A DNA stretch of 64,000 nucleotides from Lingula anatina (GCF_001039355.2 NW_019775635.1:1073434-1137433); one strand, 5' to 3'. Shown: positions 1 through 12,844, counted from the stretch's first letter. Notes: generated by a model from the sequence alone, not told the origin. A program made the numbers and translations.

Positions 1-1715
1 ATTTGTCCCAAATTTTCCTTAGAACCTTCGGCCCAAAGAACCCTTTATTAAAAAAACTATAAAAAATTTTCCCCTTTTCGGGGCAAAGAACCCTTGGGCC
101 CAATAACCTTCGGGCTATCGGGACGCCCCCCCAACCCCCCCCCCAGGGGGGGGTTGGCCGGCTTCCCCTCTTTTCCCCCCCCCCCCCCCCCCCCTTCAAA
201 TAATCCTGGATCCGCCCCTGGTATCTATAAAATCTACTATTTTCCCCGTTGATATGATTGAGCCATTACGGTATATTGCACGGCTTGGACATAATAGGAA
301 AGGGACATGAAACGCGAAGCAAGATCAAAGGATAATTAGTATGGAGCTTGCGGAATGAGCCGAGGATTGCCGATTGTGAAAACACCTGAATGGCGTCATA
401 ATATGCGAAAAAGAGGCGGGGGATTCCCCAAATCGAAAATTGCTGACAGCAGTCACTTAATTGCAACGATCCTGACTTTTTCTGCAAGAAGGTAAGTTAA
501 AAAACATCATATGCATTGGCAACCACATCAGTACTTTCTCACTAAGGTATGCAAAAAAATAAATATAGTTGAGCAGAATTTACCTAATTTCTCAGTTGCT
601 AATGTAAATAATTGTAGCCTATAGGTATGCCTCTAGTGATATGTAATGCCGGTAGCGTTTATCAGCTGATGGGAATAGTGCCACTGGGAAATGTTTTCTC
701 AGATACCGGTATGTTTAATTGTCATCCAGACAGGTATTCAAGATAACCTAACGTAGCTGCCCTAGCTAGCTGGTGTGTAGATTTTCGCTCGTGCACAAAA
801 AGAAATAACATAGTTACACAATGATTTAAAGCGAAAAGATTTGTCTGCAAATGTTTACCGATCGGTGAAATTGCTAGGGAGAAATTTCACTAAAAGTGAT
901 ATTGCTTCAAGCTGTAAGGTTGGGACTGCAAGATAAAGAAAATGTTTTTGGAACCATTTTCCAAACTCAATCTCGTAACGATGACTCATATATCATATAT
1001 CATTTTGGNTTTGCCCCAGCCCTATGTAACACGAGCTGGCAGAGTTTGCAAACAAAAAATTATAGAATCTATGTAATTTTTGCAAAGTGATATAGAAGAC
1101 TTTAGAGGAAATTACCCTTGGACAAAAGGATATGAACTTAAATATATCAAGAATTTTTCAATGACAATATATGTTCACTATTGGATACACATATCTGACA
1201 GGCAGGATTAACATGCACATATTGCCAGTGCAGGGATAATCACAAAGACTATGACTGTTAACACCCATGACATTTGATTGAAGAAAGGGAGATGTAACAT
1301 TATCTTCTTGTTTTTGGTAAATGTCATCAAAGCCCACAAACTTCCATTAGTGGCATTCTTTGAATGACCCTTGGTCACCTACAGATTACACTTGATGACA
1401 GTTCTCAGCCATTGTTAAAGTAAACAGGTGTTCCTCATACTTTTTAATGTACATGTATATACAAGCCTATCACTTCACAATAAACTTTCGTAGAAGTCAG
1501 ACGCATTGTTGTTGTCTCTCTCCTGAATAGAGTCCGGTACGTTGGACTCAGTAAAGAGCCATCATATTACAAATACTACCACTATCTCTAGGATCCAAAA
1601 ATAATTATTTAGGATCCACGGTTAACCACAGCACTGCGGCTACTGGCACAAGATTTCGATCAAATTTGTGGGGCATACGTTCATTTAACGATTTGATTCA
1701 TACGGAGGAACTAAC
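1..1715. other. Gene-free, repeat-like left edge
   Basis: I see no convincing gene here. The first 210 bases are low-complexity, with C homopolymers around 121-193 that look like poor-quality or simple-repeat sequence. Positions 339-379 match, with only a few differences, 54938-54978 inside the inverted-repeat element at 54479-55147, so this edge probably holds a decayed or partial copy of that element family. One ambiguous base lies at 1009. The downstream exons of the minus-strand gene beginning at 1834 could lie here or beyond the window, but I found no exon I could recognise. Confidence 0.5.
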
Positions 1716-1834
1716 CGTAAATTGAAAAGTTCATTTCCTTCAATATATTCACGTAATTTTTCTTTCACCTCCCAGAAATCACCGTCCAAAAAGCGAGAAA
1801 GGCTGGTGGGCGGCTTTCTACTGGGGGCGGCCAT
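1716..1834 (-). CDS. Probable first coding exon of an unidentified protein
   Basis: The minus strand has an ATG at 1834-1832 in a good Kozak context (A at -3, G at +4), followed by 39 open codons plus two bases and a GT donor (GTTAGT) just below 1716. The peptide starts MAAPSRKPP and continues with a charged, helical-looking stretch including FLDGDFWEVKEKLREYIEGN. This resembles the N-terminal region of some acyl-CoA oxidase/dehydrogenase-like proteins, but the match is from memory and weak, so I give no gene name. It faces away from the checkpoint gene, whose start codon is 303 bp away, a typical divergent-pair spacing. The rest of the gene was not found. It could also be a chance open stretch. 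Confidence 0.4.
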
Positions 1835-2137
1835 ATTGGAGAATGAATACCTTCGGCAAACTTTTTTCATTCTTTGTGCATGTGGATTGATGCAAATAGA
1901 TTTGGATTAATGTTTCTATTTTATAGAAAGATTTTGAAACTAATAATTCTTTATATATTCCATTTCTAGCATAACGGATTTTACTACGGAAACTGCCGAA
2001 AATAGTTTTTACATCTGAGCATGCGCAAAGCGGTTTAGTTTAAACTCGAGAAGTTTTGGTGATGATATTTATTTCTGATCAGTGGCGGGGAAAGTGAATT
2101 TTTCATTCCCTTTGAACTTATTTGTAAAATATTGAAA
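1835..2137. promoter_or_regulatory. Putative divergent promoter of the checkpoint gene and the 1834 exon
   Basis: About 300 bp separates two divergent start codons. It contains GCATGCGC at 2019-2026, an NRF1-like motif common in housekeeping promoters, and TTTGAA at 2111-2116. That second motif resembles the CHR element found close to the start of many G2/M genes, which suits a mitotic checkpoint gene. No TATA box is evident. The motifs are visible; their function is inference. Confidence 0.35.
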
Positions 2138-5100
2138 ATGATGAACAATTCTTTAGACGGCGGGGTTCCAAATGAATGGGAACTCAGTAAAGAAAACGTC
2201 CAGCCACTGAAGCAGGGCCGTAAATTCTCCAGTTTAAATGCTGCTCTACAGCCGCACAGTGGAGATCAGCAAGCTAAGTTAAAGGAACAAAAGCAGTGAG
2301 TATCATGTAACACGTTGATGTGGAAAAAGGTTGGTTTGTCTTTCGTACAAAATTATTCACTTGAGCTCCTTAAAATGGGGACTGCGCTGAATATAATATT
2401 GGGAATCCATAAACTCAATTCCACAACAAACATCTAAGTCTATTCTCTTTGAAAACTTTCTTTAAAAATAATTAGCTATTGTAAAAGACTAAAATAGTTT
2501 TAAAATGTCTCTGAAAATTTCAGAATGTTTGAATCAGAGTTAAGGACGTACAGTGGTGATGACCCTTTGGATGTCTGGTTTCGGTAAGTCTGTGAAAGAG
2601 AATGATAAGCTGAATTAATAATCATATGAATATATCTGTTATGGAGAGAACTTGATGGCTCTCCCAAGCAGGTTATTCAAAGTCCGAAGTGGGTATGAAT
2701 GTAAATCCATATTACGTACAAAAATATAAAGATAAGAACAGAAGTTTAAAATAGAGATAAAAACAAGAAAGATTTCAATATAATTCTAGAAATTATGAAT
2801 TGATCTTTAATTTAATTTTTTTTTTGTTCAGATATGTTAAGTGGACTGAACAAAACTTCCCTAAAGGTGGTAAAGATGGAAACTTGCAGGCCATTCTGCA
2901 GCGCTGTGTGACCATATATAAAGATGACCCCAGATACACCAATGACCACAGATACATTGAATGCTGGGTGAAGTTTGTAAGTTGATTTTAAATTGTGGAA
3001 CCAAAAGTATGTATACAATGATAATAGATGAAAAGCCCCAGTGGCAACAGATTTTAACTCAAAATATATGACAGTCTACTAAAATTATAAGTTTTCACAA
3101 AGTATCTGAAAATTAAAATAAATGCTGCTCACCTTTTTATACTCATCATAATTTCACACACTCAAGAGTTTTAAAATATTGAGAAAAGAGAATTACAATT
3201 GAAAATTTGGTTTTATATTTTCCAGGCGAGTCTGTGCAACGAACCCCTAGAAATCTACAACTTTCTGTACAACCAGGGCATTGGCTGCCAGCTGGCCGTG
3301 TTCTATATGGCCTGGGCAGCTGAGTATGAACAGGCAGGAAACACCAAGAAAGCAGATGCTGTTTATAAAGATGGGATTCAAAGAGGTGCACAACCAACTG
3401 AGAGAATGTTGCAACAACACAGGTTTGTAGTCTAGCTTAAATATATATAGAACTCTATACTCTGTCCTAGAACACCAATATCTCTGACAAAATAATGATA
3501 AGATTTTAATTTAAAAGAAAACATGTGAGAGGTTTCTTTATGTATATCATATTTTTTTTGCTTTATAAGCAGAAAGAAAATGGCTTAAATTATTAACACG
3601 CTTTAGCGTGAACAAAGTGTAGCTTTCATGTGAATAAAAAAACTAGATGGTTGTTCATATATGATTATGATATCAAACACAAGCCATAATACTTTCATAT
3701 TGTTAGCTTACAGCTGACCTGGATGTAGGCCTTCATCAGACTGATATGAGTAGATATTGTTACTCACAGACCCCCATATATAATATAGATAATTATTATA
3801 TATGATCTAACTACCAAGCTAATGAACACCTTTGCTATGTTGTAGTGAATTCCAGGCCCGTGTAGCCAGGAGATCAGCTGGTGATATGATGGAGACAGGA
3901 GACCAGGAGGAGACAGCAGAGGAACAGAGGGTCACTTTGGGGGCTCTGAGACCAGTGGGGAAGAGGGGCGCTGTGGGGAGTACAAGGACAGGAGGAGCCA
4001 AGGGAGGTACGTATCCTTGTGTTCTTGTGTCACACTGAGGGGTGTGTGCTGTAAATGTAACCATGTACCGAGAAAGGTGACCATTGATTGTTGAAGATGT
4101 AACCCTCTAGGGTTATATAGGAAGACTTCTTCCTGGTCTCTGTTGTAAGAATGTTTACACTCCCCCCTTGTACAAGCTTCTGAAAATGGTGCTGTTTTTC
4201 CCAACTGTTCACTCCCAGTACGTGTGTCTTCAGGTTCCCAGGGAGGCCTAAGGCTGCAGATGCCCTCAGTACAGTCTCAGATAGGGCCGTCCTTCCAAGT
4301 GTATAACGACGAGAATGCCAGTGCTGGTGCCAGCCTACCTCCACAGACAGGAGAGTACGTCTCTGCGCCCACCAAACCAGAGGTGTACAGGAAAGAAAAT
4401 GAACAGAAAGCTGGGGTCTGGACATCTGCCAAAGTGAGTTGCATCATATTTACTGTAATTGGCTTTATTATAAGTATTCTTGTAAACGAATGCTCTTGTA
4501 ATGGTTTTAGAAAAGTGTACTTTGTGTTTCCATCTTTTGTGCAAAGGCAGAGGTTGACAAGATTGGTTTAAAACCCTCAAAACAAACCTTTGAAAACACC
4601 TCTCAGAAACAAAATAGTTTGCACAGTTAAGTTTCCTCTTTGTTCTGCAAAACAGAAATTTCCCAGAAATCTAAAGTAATAATTAAAAAAACTGAAGAAA
4701 TCAAAGGTTCTCAAGTATTTCCCTAAAATAGCATCTGGTACTTAAAGGTTTGCTTTGTTATGTCCCAGGTGAAGCAGCGGTCAGTGCCAGTGGTACCGGT
4801 CAGTGAAGTAGCCCAACACAGCAGACCTGCCTTCTCTGTACACGTGGACGAAAACGCTGACCAACCCATGACGTGAGTGACTGCCCTGCAGGGATTGATG
4901 TGTATAACTGATGCAGGAATAAGAGTGTGCCGTCTTTGATTTGATTTATAAAAACTTTTTACATGAAAAAATCTAAAGATTGCCAAAATATAAAAGTGGA
5001 GTCTCTCCCTGTTGAACAGTGCAAGAGATTTCTTTGATGTCATCAAGTCTTGATAGTTTTTTTTTTTATCAATAGATGGTACTAACCAAACTTAAGCAGC

Positions 5101-8100
5101 ATGACTTAGAGGAAATTGATTTTCATTACTTAACAAGTTATCTGTTTGATTTTCATTTGAAAGGACACCAAGGAAGATGCCAGAAGTAGGAAATCAAGTT
5201 TTAAGGTAAATGCTCTTGTCAAAACAGTGTTCATAACCTTGTTATCAACATGCAGTATACTGCAGTGAAATAATATCATTTAGTAACTTACAATAAATTT
5301 CTAACATAGTTTTTATGACCATGAAAACCATATAATTGTTAGCTAAGTAGCTGTCATAAAAAATTAGTAGAAATGTGCGTGATGTTTTTCTCCCGTCATT
5401 CTGTGATCTGTGTTCTCAGTGCGCGGAAGCCGTCCAAGCCAGCAGACCCCCTGCAGAGTATCAGCCAGTTCCACCAAGAAGATCCCAACATGAGACCCAT
5501 GTACTGCAAGGAGAAGATCTACGTCAGCACGGAGGAGTTCTCCTTTGAGGAACTGAGGGCTGCACGCTGGAAAGCCAAGATGAGGAGACGAAAAGAGAAA
5601 GAGATGGAAGGTGTGTAGATATCTTTTTTTTTTTTTTTTTAATAGGCAAAAAGTGATTTATCAGATCTAGTATTTAAAATCAAATGTAGTATTTTTAATT
5701 TTATAAAACGTTTGGGCAGGAGCTTTTTATGTGAAGTCATTGAATGCCAAGATTTTCAGTCCATTTCTGATGGGATCCTAGGTGACCTCTGAATACCCCA
5801 GGCTGGTGTCTGAATACAGGGTAATTGGTCTGGGGGAAATATGTAATACTGGTGGCAAAAGCATCTGTTACAAGATAAAAATTCATTTCTGAATATAGTA
5901 GTGACAACTGTGTGCAATGTCAGTCACAGAAAATGGGAAGTCTTTTAAAGAAACAGATAGAATCTGAATGAAGTTTCCCTTTAAAAGAATTATTCCTTTC
6001 ATCCAGAGAGACGAAAAATGCTGGAGAGACAGGAAGAGGAATTATTACGACAGAGGGAGGAGAGGCTACGCCTGGAACAGCAGCTGTTTGAGCAGCAAAG
6101 ACGGGAGATGGAGGAGAGACAGAGGCAGATCATACAGCAGCAACAGGAGCAGTTTGAGAAGGAAAGGTGCGCATTTAACATTAAAAAGATTCTCTTCTGT
6201 TCAAGCATATGTTTGGGTACTGATTTTGGAAAGTGTTTTGCATAAAGTATAATTCAATACTATCAGTATACTCTTGACTGTGACTCTTGTGCAGCTTGTA
6301 ACAATCTTGTATTGCTGTGTAGTTTTGATCACATGACTGGTGATCACATGACTGATGATCTGTGCTGTTGTAGGTTACGCCAGCAGCAGCTGATGGAACA
6401 AGAGCTCCAGAAAAAATTTCAAGAACAGTTACAATTTAATCGCCAGGCTCCGACACAAGCAGCCTCGGGTGCTGGTCCAATCACAGGCCACAAGACAAAC
6501 AGTTTTAGGTATGACCAGTGTTTCCTGTCCAACATTAAAAGATTTTTCATCCTGAGAAACAGAGAATATTCTTAGATATGCCATGTCTGAGACAGGTTCA
6601 TGTGTACATTTATGAATTCCTGTCAAAATAAGATGAATGATAAAGAGTGTCAGCATGTAGTCTGAATTATTGTGAAATGAGTGTGTATGTGTATTCCTTC
6701 AGAGATACCAGTTTGTCAAGACAACTTCCCTTCAATGAAATGAACCCTGGTGGAAACGTGTTGGCCAAAGAGCAGCCAGCCAACAGCAGTCTGAACAGTA
6801 CCCGTACCCCAAACTTTAACACCTCGTCTAACACCAGCGTGTCATCCACGTCCACTGCCAAACAGAGGTCTGTGGGACCCTCTCCAGACAGCGGCGCCTT
6901 TAACCCCTTCAGGGGATCTGCCAGGAACACACCTCTTAAAGGGGTGAGTTGAATGTGTTGTTCTCATTAAGGGATATTTCAGTAAAACCATTGCTGCACA
7001 GATTAACATTTGGAAAGTGAAGATCTAGAAGAGATTTGACCAGATCATTAACATGATATCAGGTTTATTAGGAAAGCATGTAAAACATTTAGTGTTGACT
7101 CATCTGCCTCTGAAGTTAAACAGTTAAGACTTAAATTTTTAATGGCTCACATAGTGCTCACTCCTGTATTGTTGCTGATGTTGGATTCTTTGATATGACA
7201 AGTATTGAAATTTGTATGCCCCAATGTAATGTGTGCGTCTATTAACACCAGGGAGGTCATGTAGGTTAAATATAGTCCAGTATTTATATGTATGTGTATA
7301 TTCCAGTCACTGACTGCCCCCAGTCCCACTGTGAACACCAGGGAAGCCATGCAGGTTATATAGTCTAGTATTTATATGTATGTGTATATTCCAGTCACTG
7401 ACTGCACCCAGTCCCACTGTTAACACCAGGGAAGCCATGCAGGTTGTCATGGGGATGTTCAACAACACACTGGACATTGAGAAGAACCTAGGCTGGAGCG
7501 CTGCCCCCAAGGAGGATGAGGAGGATGACTTTAACATGGACGATGACGAGTTTGGAGCACAGTTTGCTGCTACCAGCACCAGTAGGTGTTATAAGTTTAC
7601 AGCACCAGTAGGTGTTACAAGTTTACAGCACCAGTAGGTGTTATAAGTTTACTCCAAAGAAATTACAAATGACTTGTTGCATTGTCAGTTGGTTTTTAGA
7701 AGGCATGAATGGGGCCATAGTAATAGACCGATACTCTAAAGATTGGTTTGTTGTGAGAATCACTGACCAGTGGATATATTTAGAATATTGTGATTAGTGT
7801 CCACTCCTGATTTGAATATAACTTTAAATCATGAAGGAACTGACCCAGTTTGTGTTCTTACAGAGAAGGTGTCGGCCTTTGTTCCAGTTGATGCGCCATT
7901 CACCATATTTGACGACCAGGCACAGGACACAGAGAACAAATGTGACCAGCCAGCTCAGACGCCTGAAGATGACACCAAAGAAAATAAGTAAGTCGTAGTC
8001 CTGGGATTGCTAAAAAATACTGTTACCTCTGCCAAAAAGATTGTTTGTTTATTAGTTAACAGACTCACCCAGAAAGCTGTGGAGGCCATTTTAAAATTTT

Positions 8101-9877
8101 TCAGGGTGGGTCAGAAATTGATCCACTTGAAGTCTGTTACACTTTGGTGGTCATACATTAATTTATAAACCATTAAATGAATAATTAATGCCTGAGCACA
8201 CTTTTTTGACTGTTATATTTGTTATTATTTCTATTGTAGACCTCCATTTGGTCACCAGACAGTTCCTAAGAGACAAGGTCTGTCAGGTGTATTACAACCA
8301 GCCACTGATGTACCTTGTATTGTTATTATTTCTATTGTAGACCTCCATTTGGTCACCAGACAGTTCCTAAGAGACAAGGTCTGTCAGGTGTATTACAACC
8401 AGCCACTGATGTACCTTGTATTCCACTTGAAGAACAGAAGAGAATGATGGGTGAGGAAGAGGAGGAGGAACAGGTAGAAACACTGGTCTATAGGACATGT
8501 TAAGAAAATCAAATCAGTAAAGAAAATCAAATCAAGACAAACAGAAAAGGAAGTTTCAACTGAAGATGAAAGTTGTGGCATGTTTGATTGTAATTGGCTG
8601 CCTTTCATCTATAATCTGTTTTCAGTGTTTGATTTATAAAGATAAAAATATAAGATAGATACAACATCTTTCATTCCATTTTAAATTGTATAATGATTCA
8701 GTTATCATCAAAATAATTTTTCCCCTAAAGGAGCAAGAGCAGATGGAAGGGACGCAACGCAGTGACATCCACCATTACGACATGACCTTCGCCCCTCAAG
8801 GAGGTCCTTCCAATTTTGCTGCTGCAGCCAGGTTGGCATCCACCCCCTTCAACCCTCTGGGGGACCACCCATCCTTTAATGCCCTTCCCCTCAGTACCAT
8901 CAGACCCAGCGCCCTGGACAGTGACAGGACTGATATCTCTGAGACCACTAACACTTCCAAACACTTCTCTGTGTTTGAGGACGAGAATAAACCTGACAAA
9001 AATAACTGTGGTTCAGCATCAAGAGCACAAGTGGCAGAGGGAGCGAAATCTCCAGAAGGAATATTTCAAATGCCCTCAGAGATGCAGAACTCAAAAACTG
9101 GACTAAGGTACGTCTGATAGGAGCTACAAACATTTTTGAATGATTTTTTTTTTACAAAAGATACAACAGCTCTACATTTGAAATTGTCACAAAATTGTTT
9201 AAATGTTTCTTGTTTAAGGCCGTGATGTTAAAACTGCATTAAGATTCAAGGACACTGATATGAAGTAGAATTTCAGTTTAAGAGATTTATTGGTAATCAT
9301 TGTGCACAAGTCACTAATAACGTCTCACTGTCTTCAGCCCTATAATGGAGCAAAGTGATGAGGAAGTGAAGTCATCGCGGTCCCACTCTCAGGGGAGCAG
9401 CGTGGCCTCCTCTCAGCACTCCATGCATGAATTGCTCAACCTACAGAACCACGCCCGCCAGCCACCCCCCAGGGACCACCTCAGGGACCACGCCCGGCAC
9501 CAGATTGACATGTCCACCTACATCGCTCCAGAAGACCTGGATGAGAAGACAGTGAACATCCTATCAATGTCCATCGCCATCGATCCCTACGATCCCTTTG
9601 ATGAGGAGTTGGTGGCCAGGTTTTTAAGGCGTCTCCCGACTCCCGTCTCTTCCTTCCACAATTATCATGCCATCCAGGAAGAGATGCCTGAGATTACTGC
9701 AGGAACTGCTGTCAGCTTGGGTGAGATGGCCTGAATAAATAGGAAAATTCTACTTAATTTAAGTGTAGTTTTAACAGTGCAAAATACTATGGGAAAGAGG
9801 GACTAGTTTTAGATGTACAGAATATTTTTTCTTTTAAAGGAAAGTTCTTGAGTGTTTTTATCTCAAAAATTACGTTA

Positions 9878-9936
<59 letters not shown>

Positions 9937-12481
9937 CTGGAATAAACTGCTTATATCTCAATCAGTGAAATCACTGTTCCCCAATGGGGTGGTAGGCTAC
10001 ATGTTGTATGTTGGTGTCTTCAAGGCTCCATGTTATCTGTCTTCCAGATGATGACCTGTACAGTGTAGATGCTCTGCTGGGAGAGGGAGGGTTTGCCAAG
10101 GTGTACAGGGTCTCCTTGCTGGACTCTACAGACATTGGGGATCTGGACGGCGGGGATCAGAAATACGTCATGAAGGTAAAGATGATTTGGGCTGATTTAT
10201 ATTTAATTACCTTAAATCTTGAAAGTGACTGATGTATCTTCTTTAAAAGCAATTGTAGATTAGTTATATTTGTATTAGAATTGATCCATTTTTCTTCAGA
10301 GACCTTTGTATTTCTCCTCCAGGTTCAAAAGCCGCCATGTCCATGGGAGTTTTATATCTGTACAGAGCTTCACAAGAGACTGTCCACTGTGCCAGGACCT
10401 GATGTGGTATGACTATGACCTTACACTAGTCTGTTCACAGGTTCATTGGTGCGAAAAAAATTGTGTGCACACATCTCTTTACTTTATTACAGTGAACTTT
10501 ACTTTATTACCAGTGCACTAAATACTTTATACATCCATTAATTAGGGCTATCCAACCTTTAGACCAATGAAACTTGGGACTATTGCTACAGCCCTATATT
10601 AATGTAGGTTTAAACATATGATGGAGATTGCGTGATTTATTGACATGTGACTGTAATTTTAAAATAATGTTATATTGTTTTTAATTCACCATTATTTATG
10701 AGAAGTGTCATTGATATATATGTATATATATATGCCATTTCCTTCTCAGAGATCATCTGTGATGTCGATAGAGGATGGTTACTTCTTCCAAGATGGCAGC
10801 ATTCTGGTCAACAAGATGTACACAAACGGCACTCTGCTGGTGAGTACGCCTCGCTTGGATATGGAATTCAGCTTTGGAAAACAGCACTACTGACTAATGG
10901 AAGCCTAAAAATCTTGGTTGACTAACGGAAGCTTTGTGAAACAGGGCCCATTTTTATTGAATTCAGCTTTGTCTACTTATTGTGCTGATTCCTTCCAATT
11001 TTCTTCCCCTCTGTTTTTGCATCTTATTAACTTTTAAAAGGGTTTGCATTGCTAGACCATGTTTTATTCTTTATATCTTTCATCTCTGAAACATCTTCTC
11101 TCACCAGTTAGATTATAATGATATCATGTTGTTGTTGTAGACGTTGGCTAACACATATAAGATGAAGCACATGTCTATGTGTGAGTCCCTGGCCATGTAT
11201 CTCACCATTCAGCTACTCAGGATTGTAGAACAGATTCACCAGAGCCAGATCATCCATGGAGACATCAAACCAGACAACTTCTTATTACTGGACCTGTAAG
11301 TTGTCACACTGTGCAGTCATTGGATGTAAAAAGCTTATTTATTCTATATATTCTGTGTTTTCTTCTGTAAACTGTTTCCCAGCAATCAACTGTGTTGAAT
11401 TGTGTTCACTTTGCAGTAACCTTGATGTTTTTATGTAGACAATGGATAACAGTGTTTACACATTACAGTATTTAATTCAATTAAATTGAAATGTTTGGAA
11501 TTACTTCACTTCTGTTTCCATTCCAGTCCACACTTACCAGACAGCAGAGACCCTGAGGTGATATTTGGAGCCACACCCAGTATGAAACTGATTGACTTTG
11601 GCCGCAGCATAGACATGACCATGTTCCCTGCAGGGACAACTTTCCTGGCCAAAGTGAACACCTCAGGATTTCAGTGTATTGAAATGAAGACAGATATGCC
11701 CTGGACATATCAGGTAACTTACCTCCCCTTCCTCCTCTCCCCTAATAAAAGTGAACACCTCTGGATTCCAGTGTATTTAAATGAAGACAGATATGCCCTG
11801 GACTTATCTGGTAACTCTCATCTTTCTTACCCCCACCCCCACCCTCTCTCTCTAATAAAAGTGCACAACTCAGTAAGCACAAAAAATGTGTTCCTGCATT
11901 TATGTTTGTGTGCGTGTTTAGTATTAAATGCATTCAATGTCATAAACAGGTTTGTGTGTTACTTTCCAGACTGACCTCTTTGGCATTGTTGGGACCATAC
12001 ATGTATTAATATTTGGTGGATACATGAATGTTTTTCAAACTAATGGGAGATGGAAGACCACAAATACAGTGAAAAGGTAAAAGAACTTAGGAATACAGTT
12101 TTTCACACCTGTGCTAAAGATGTCAAAATTTTATGAAGATATTGGCTGTGGTTGCAGTTTAAGATACTGTGAATTCTGGCATGCTCTCTCAGAACAATAC
12201 AAAACGAGGGAATGGGACGGCAATTTGGTTTCTAGAAAAGACATTACCTCCCAAATGCTAATGGTTCTTTTATTTGCAGGTGGTGGAAGCAAGACCTGTG
12301 GAAGCGTTTCTTTGACAGACTTTTGAACGTCCCCAGCTGTGATGAGTTGCCTAACTTGGGTGACATCCGCAGAGAATTTGAACAATGCTTCATGACAATA
12401 ATTGAAGGAAAGCGTGTCGAGTTCAATGATGAGGTCAAACGGATATCAGTGTCCCACTTTGAGCTGAATACGCACAGATGA
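2138..12481 (+). CDS. BUB1/BUB1B: MADBUB-type spindle checkpoint kinase (BUB1/BUBR1)
   Basis: Twenty-four exons sum to 3951 nt (1316 aa): 2138-2295, 2524-2583, 2832-2976, 3226-3422, 3846-4006, 4234-4433, 4769-4872, 5164-5205, 5420-5610, 6007-6166, 6374-6508, 6703-6943, 7395-7581, 7864-7987, 8341-8473, 8731-9107, 9338-9720, 10048-10175, 10323-10406, 10750-10839, 11141-11295, 11527-11713, 11970-12076, 12280-12481. Seen in order: KEN box (18-20), Mad3/Bub1 TPR region (about 55-200), ABBA FQVYND (261-266), KEN (294-296), ABBA FSVHVD (329-334), Bub3-binding GLEBS (about 383-405), a Q/E/R-rich coiled coil (about 420-500), CD1 with SPT (604-606), ABBA-like FTIFDD (673-678), KEN (699-701), ABBA-like FSVFED (825-830), and a kinase with GEGGFAKVY (1011-1019), HGDIKPDN (1139-1146) and DFG. 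Family knowledge: it acts at kinetochores with Bub3 and inhibits APC/C-Cdc20. The kinase looks catalytically competent. Exon 16 start (AAAG acceptor) is the least certain junction. Confidence 0.93.
7240..7445 (+). repeat. 88-bp tandem duplication over the exon 13 acceptor
   Basis: The intron end plus the first part of exon 13 (TCACTGACTG...GCCATGCAGG) occurs at 7307 and again at 7395, 88 bp apart, with an older degenerate copy ending near 7306. Only the 7395 copy continues the checkpoint frame; the 7307 copy runs into TAG after the conserved stretch. The decoy acceptor is a perfect TTCCAG. Confidence 0.9.
7574..7650 (+). repeat. Three 26-bp copies of the exon 13 donor
   Basis: A 26-bp unit containing the exon end and the GTAGGT donor is repeated three times, with donors at 7582, 7608 and 7634. 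The first joins correctly to exon 14. Use of either later donor would change the exon length by 26 or 52 nt and break the frame. Confidence 0.9.
8218..8419 (+). repeat. 101-bp tandem duplication over the exon 15 acceptor
   Basis: The block TTGTTATTATTTCTATTGTAG plus the first 79 or so bases of exon 15 occurs twice, with acceptors ending before 8240 and 8341. The copies are virtually identical, so the event is recent. The second acceptor keeps the frame. The first adds 101 nt and leads to a stop in the shifted frame. Confidence 0.92.
9879..9933. repeat. (AT)n microsatellite
   Basis: A run of about 55 bases of alternating A and T lies in intron 17 of the checkpoint gene. Confidence 0.95.
11651..11830 (+). 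repeat. 97-bp tandem duplication over the exon 22 donor
   Basis: The last part of exon 22 (from AAAGTGAACACCTC) and its GTAACT donor recur 97 bp downstream, at 11748-11811 onward, with several substitutions. The decoy donor at 11811 would add 97 nt and shift the frame of the kinase domain. The same arrangement is present in the second copy of this region (about 13437-13620). Confidence 0.88.
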
Positions 12482-12844
12482 AAACAACCCCTCCTCTACC
12501 CTTGTGGGACATCACAGGTTTCCAGCAGGCCCATTAAGTCACCTATGTATTCTGAAACCTCAGTCTGGTTACTTTGTCAAAATATGCCAGTTTTGAGAAC
12601 TTTCATTCATGGCTCTTGACAAATATTTAAGTTTCTGGGAAGTGTTGACATTAGTCTGGTAGGACCTTCATTTATATGCAAGATTAATTAATATAAATCA
12701 TGTCATTCATCATGTATATATGCATCAGATTTCTTGGCACTTCATATGTGCAGCTGTGACTTGGGTGAATGTGTTCATGGTTAGGACTTAAATAGAATGG
12801 TTCACTTGATATAGATTCATTGTTGTAGATATTTGTAGCAAGTT

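Noticed and set aside
896-1090. Short plus-strand open frame
   Set aside because: It spans an ambiguous base, has unremarkable composition and shows no domain; probably chance.
7307-7362. Upstream copy of MADBUB exon 13 as an alternative exon
   Set aside because: It runs into TAG before the conserved part is complete; treated as a decoy from tandem duplication.
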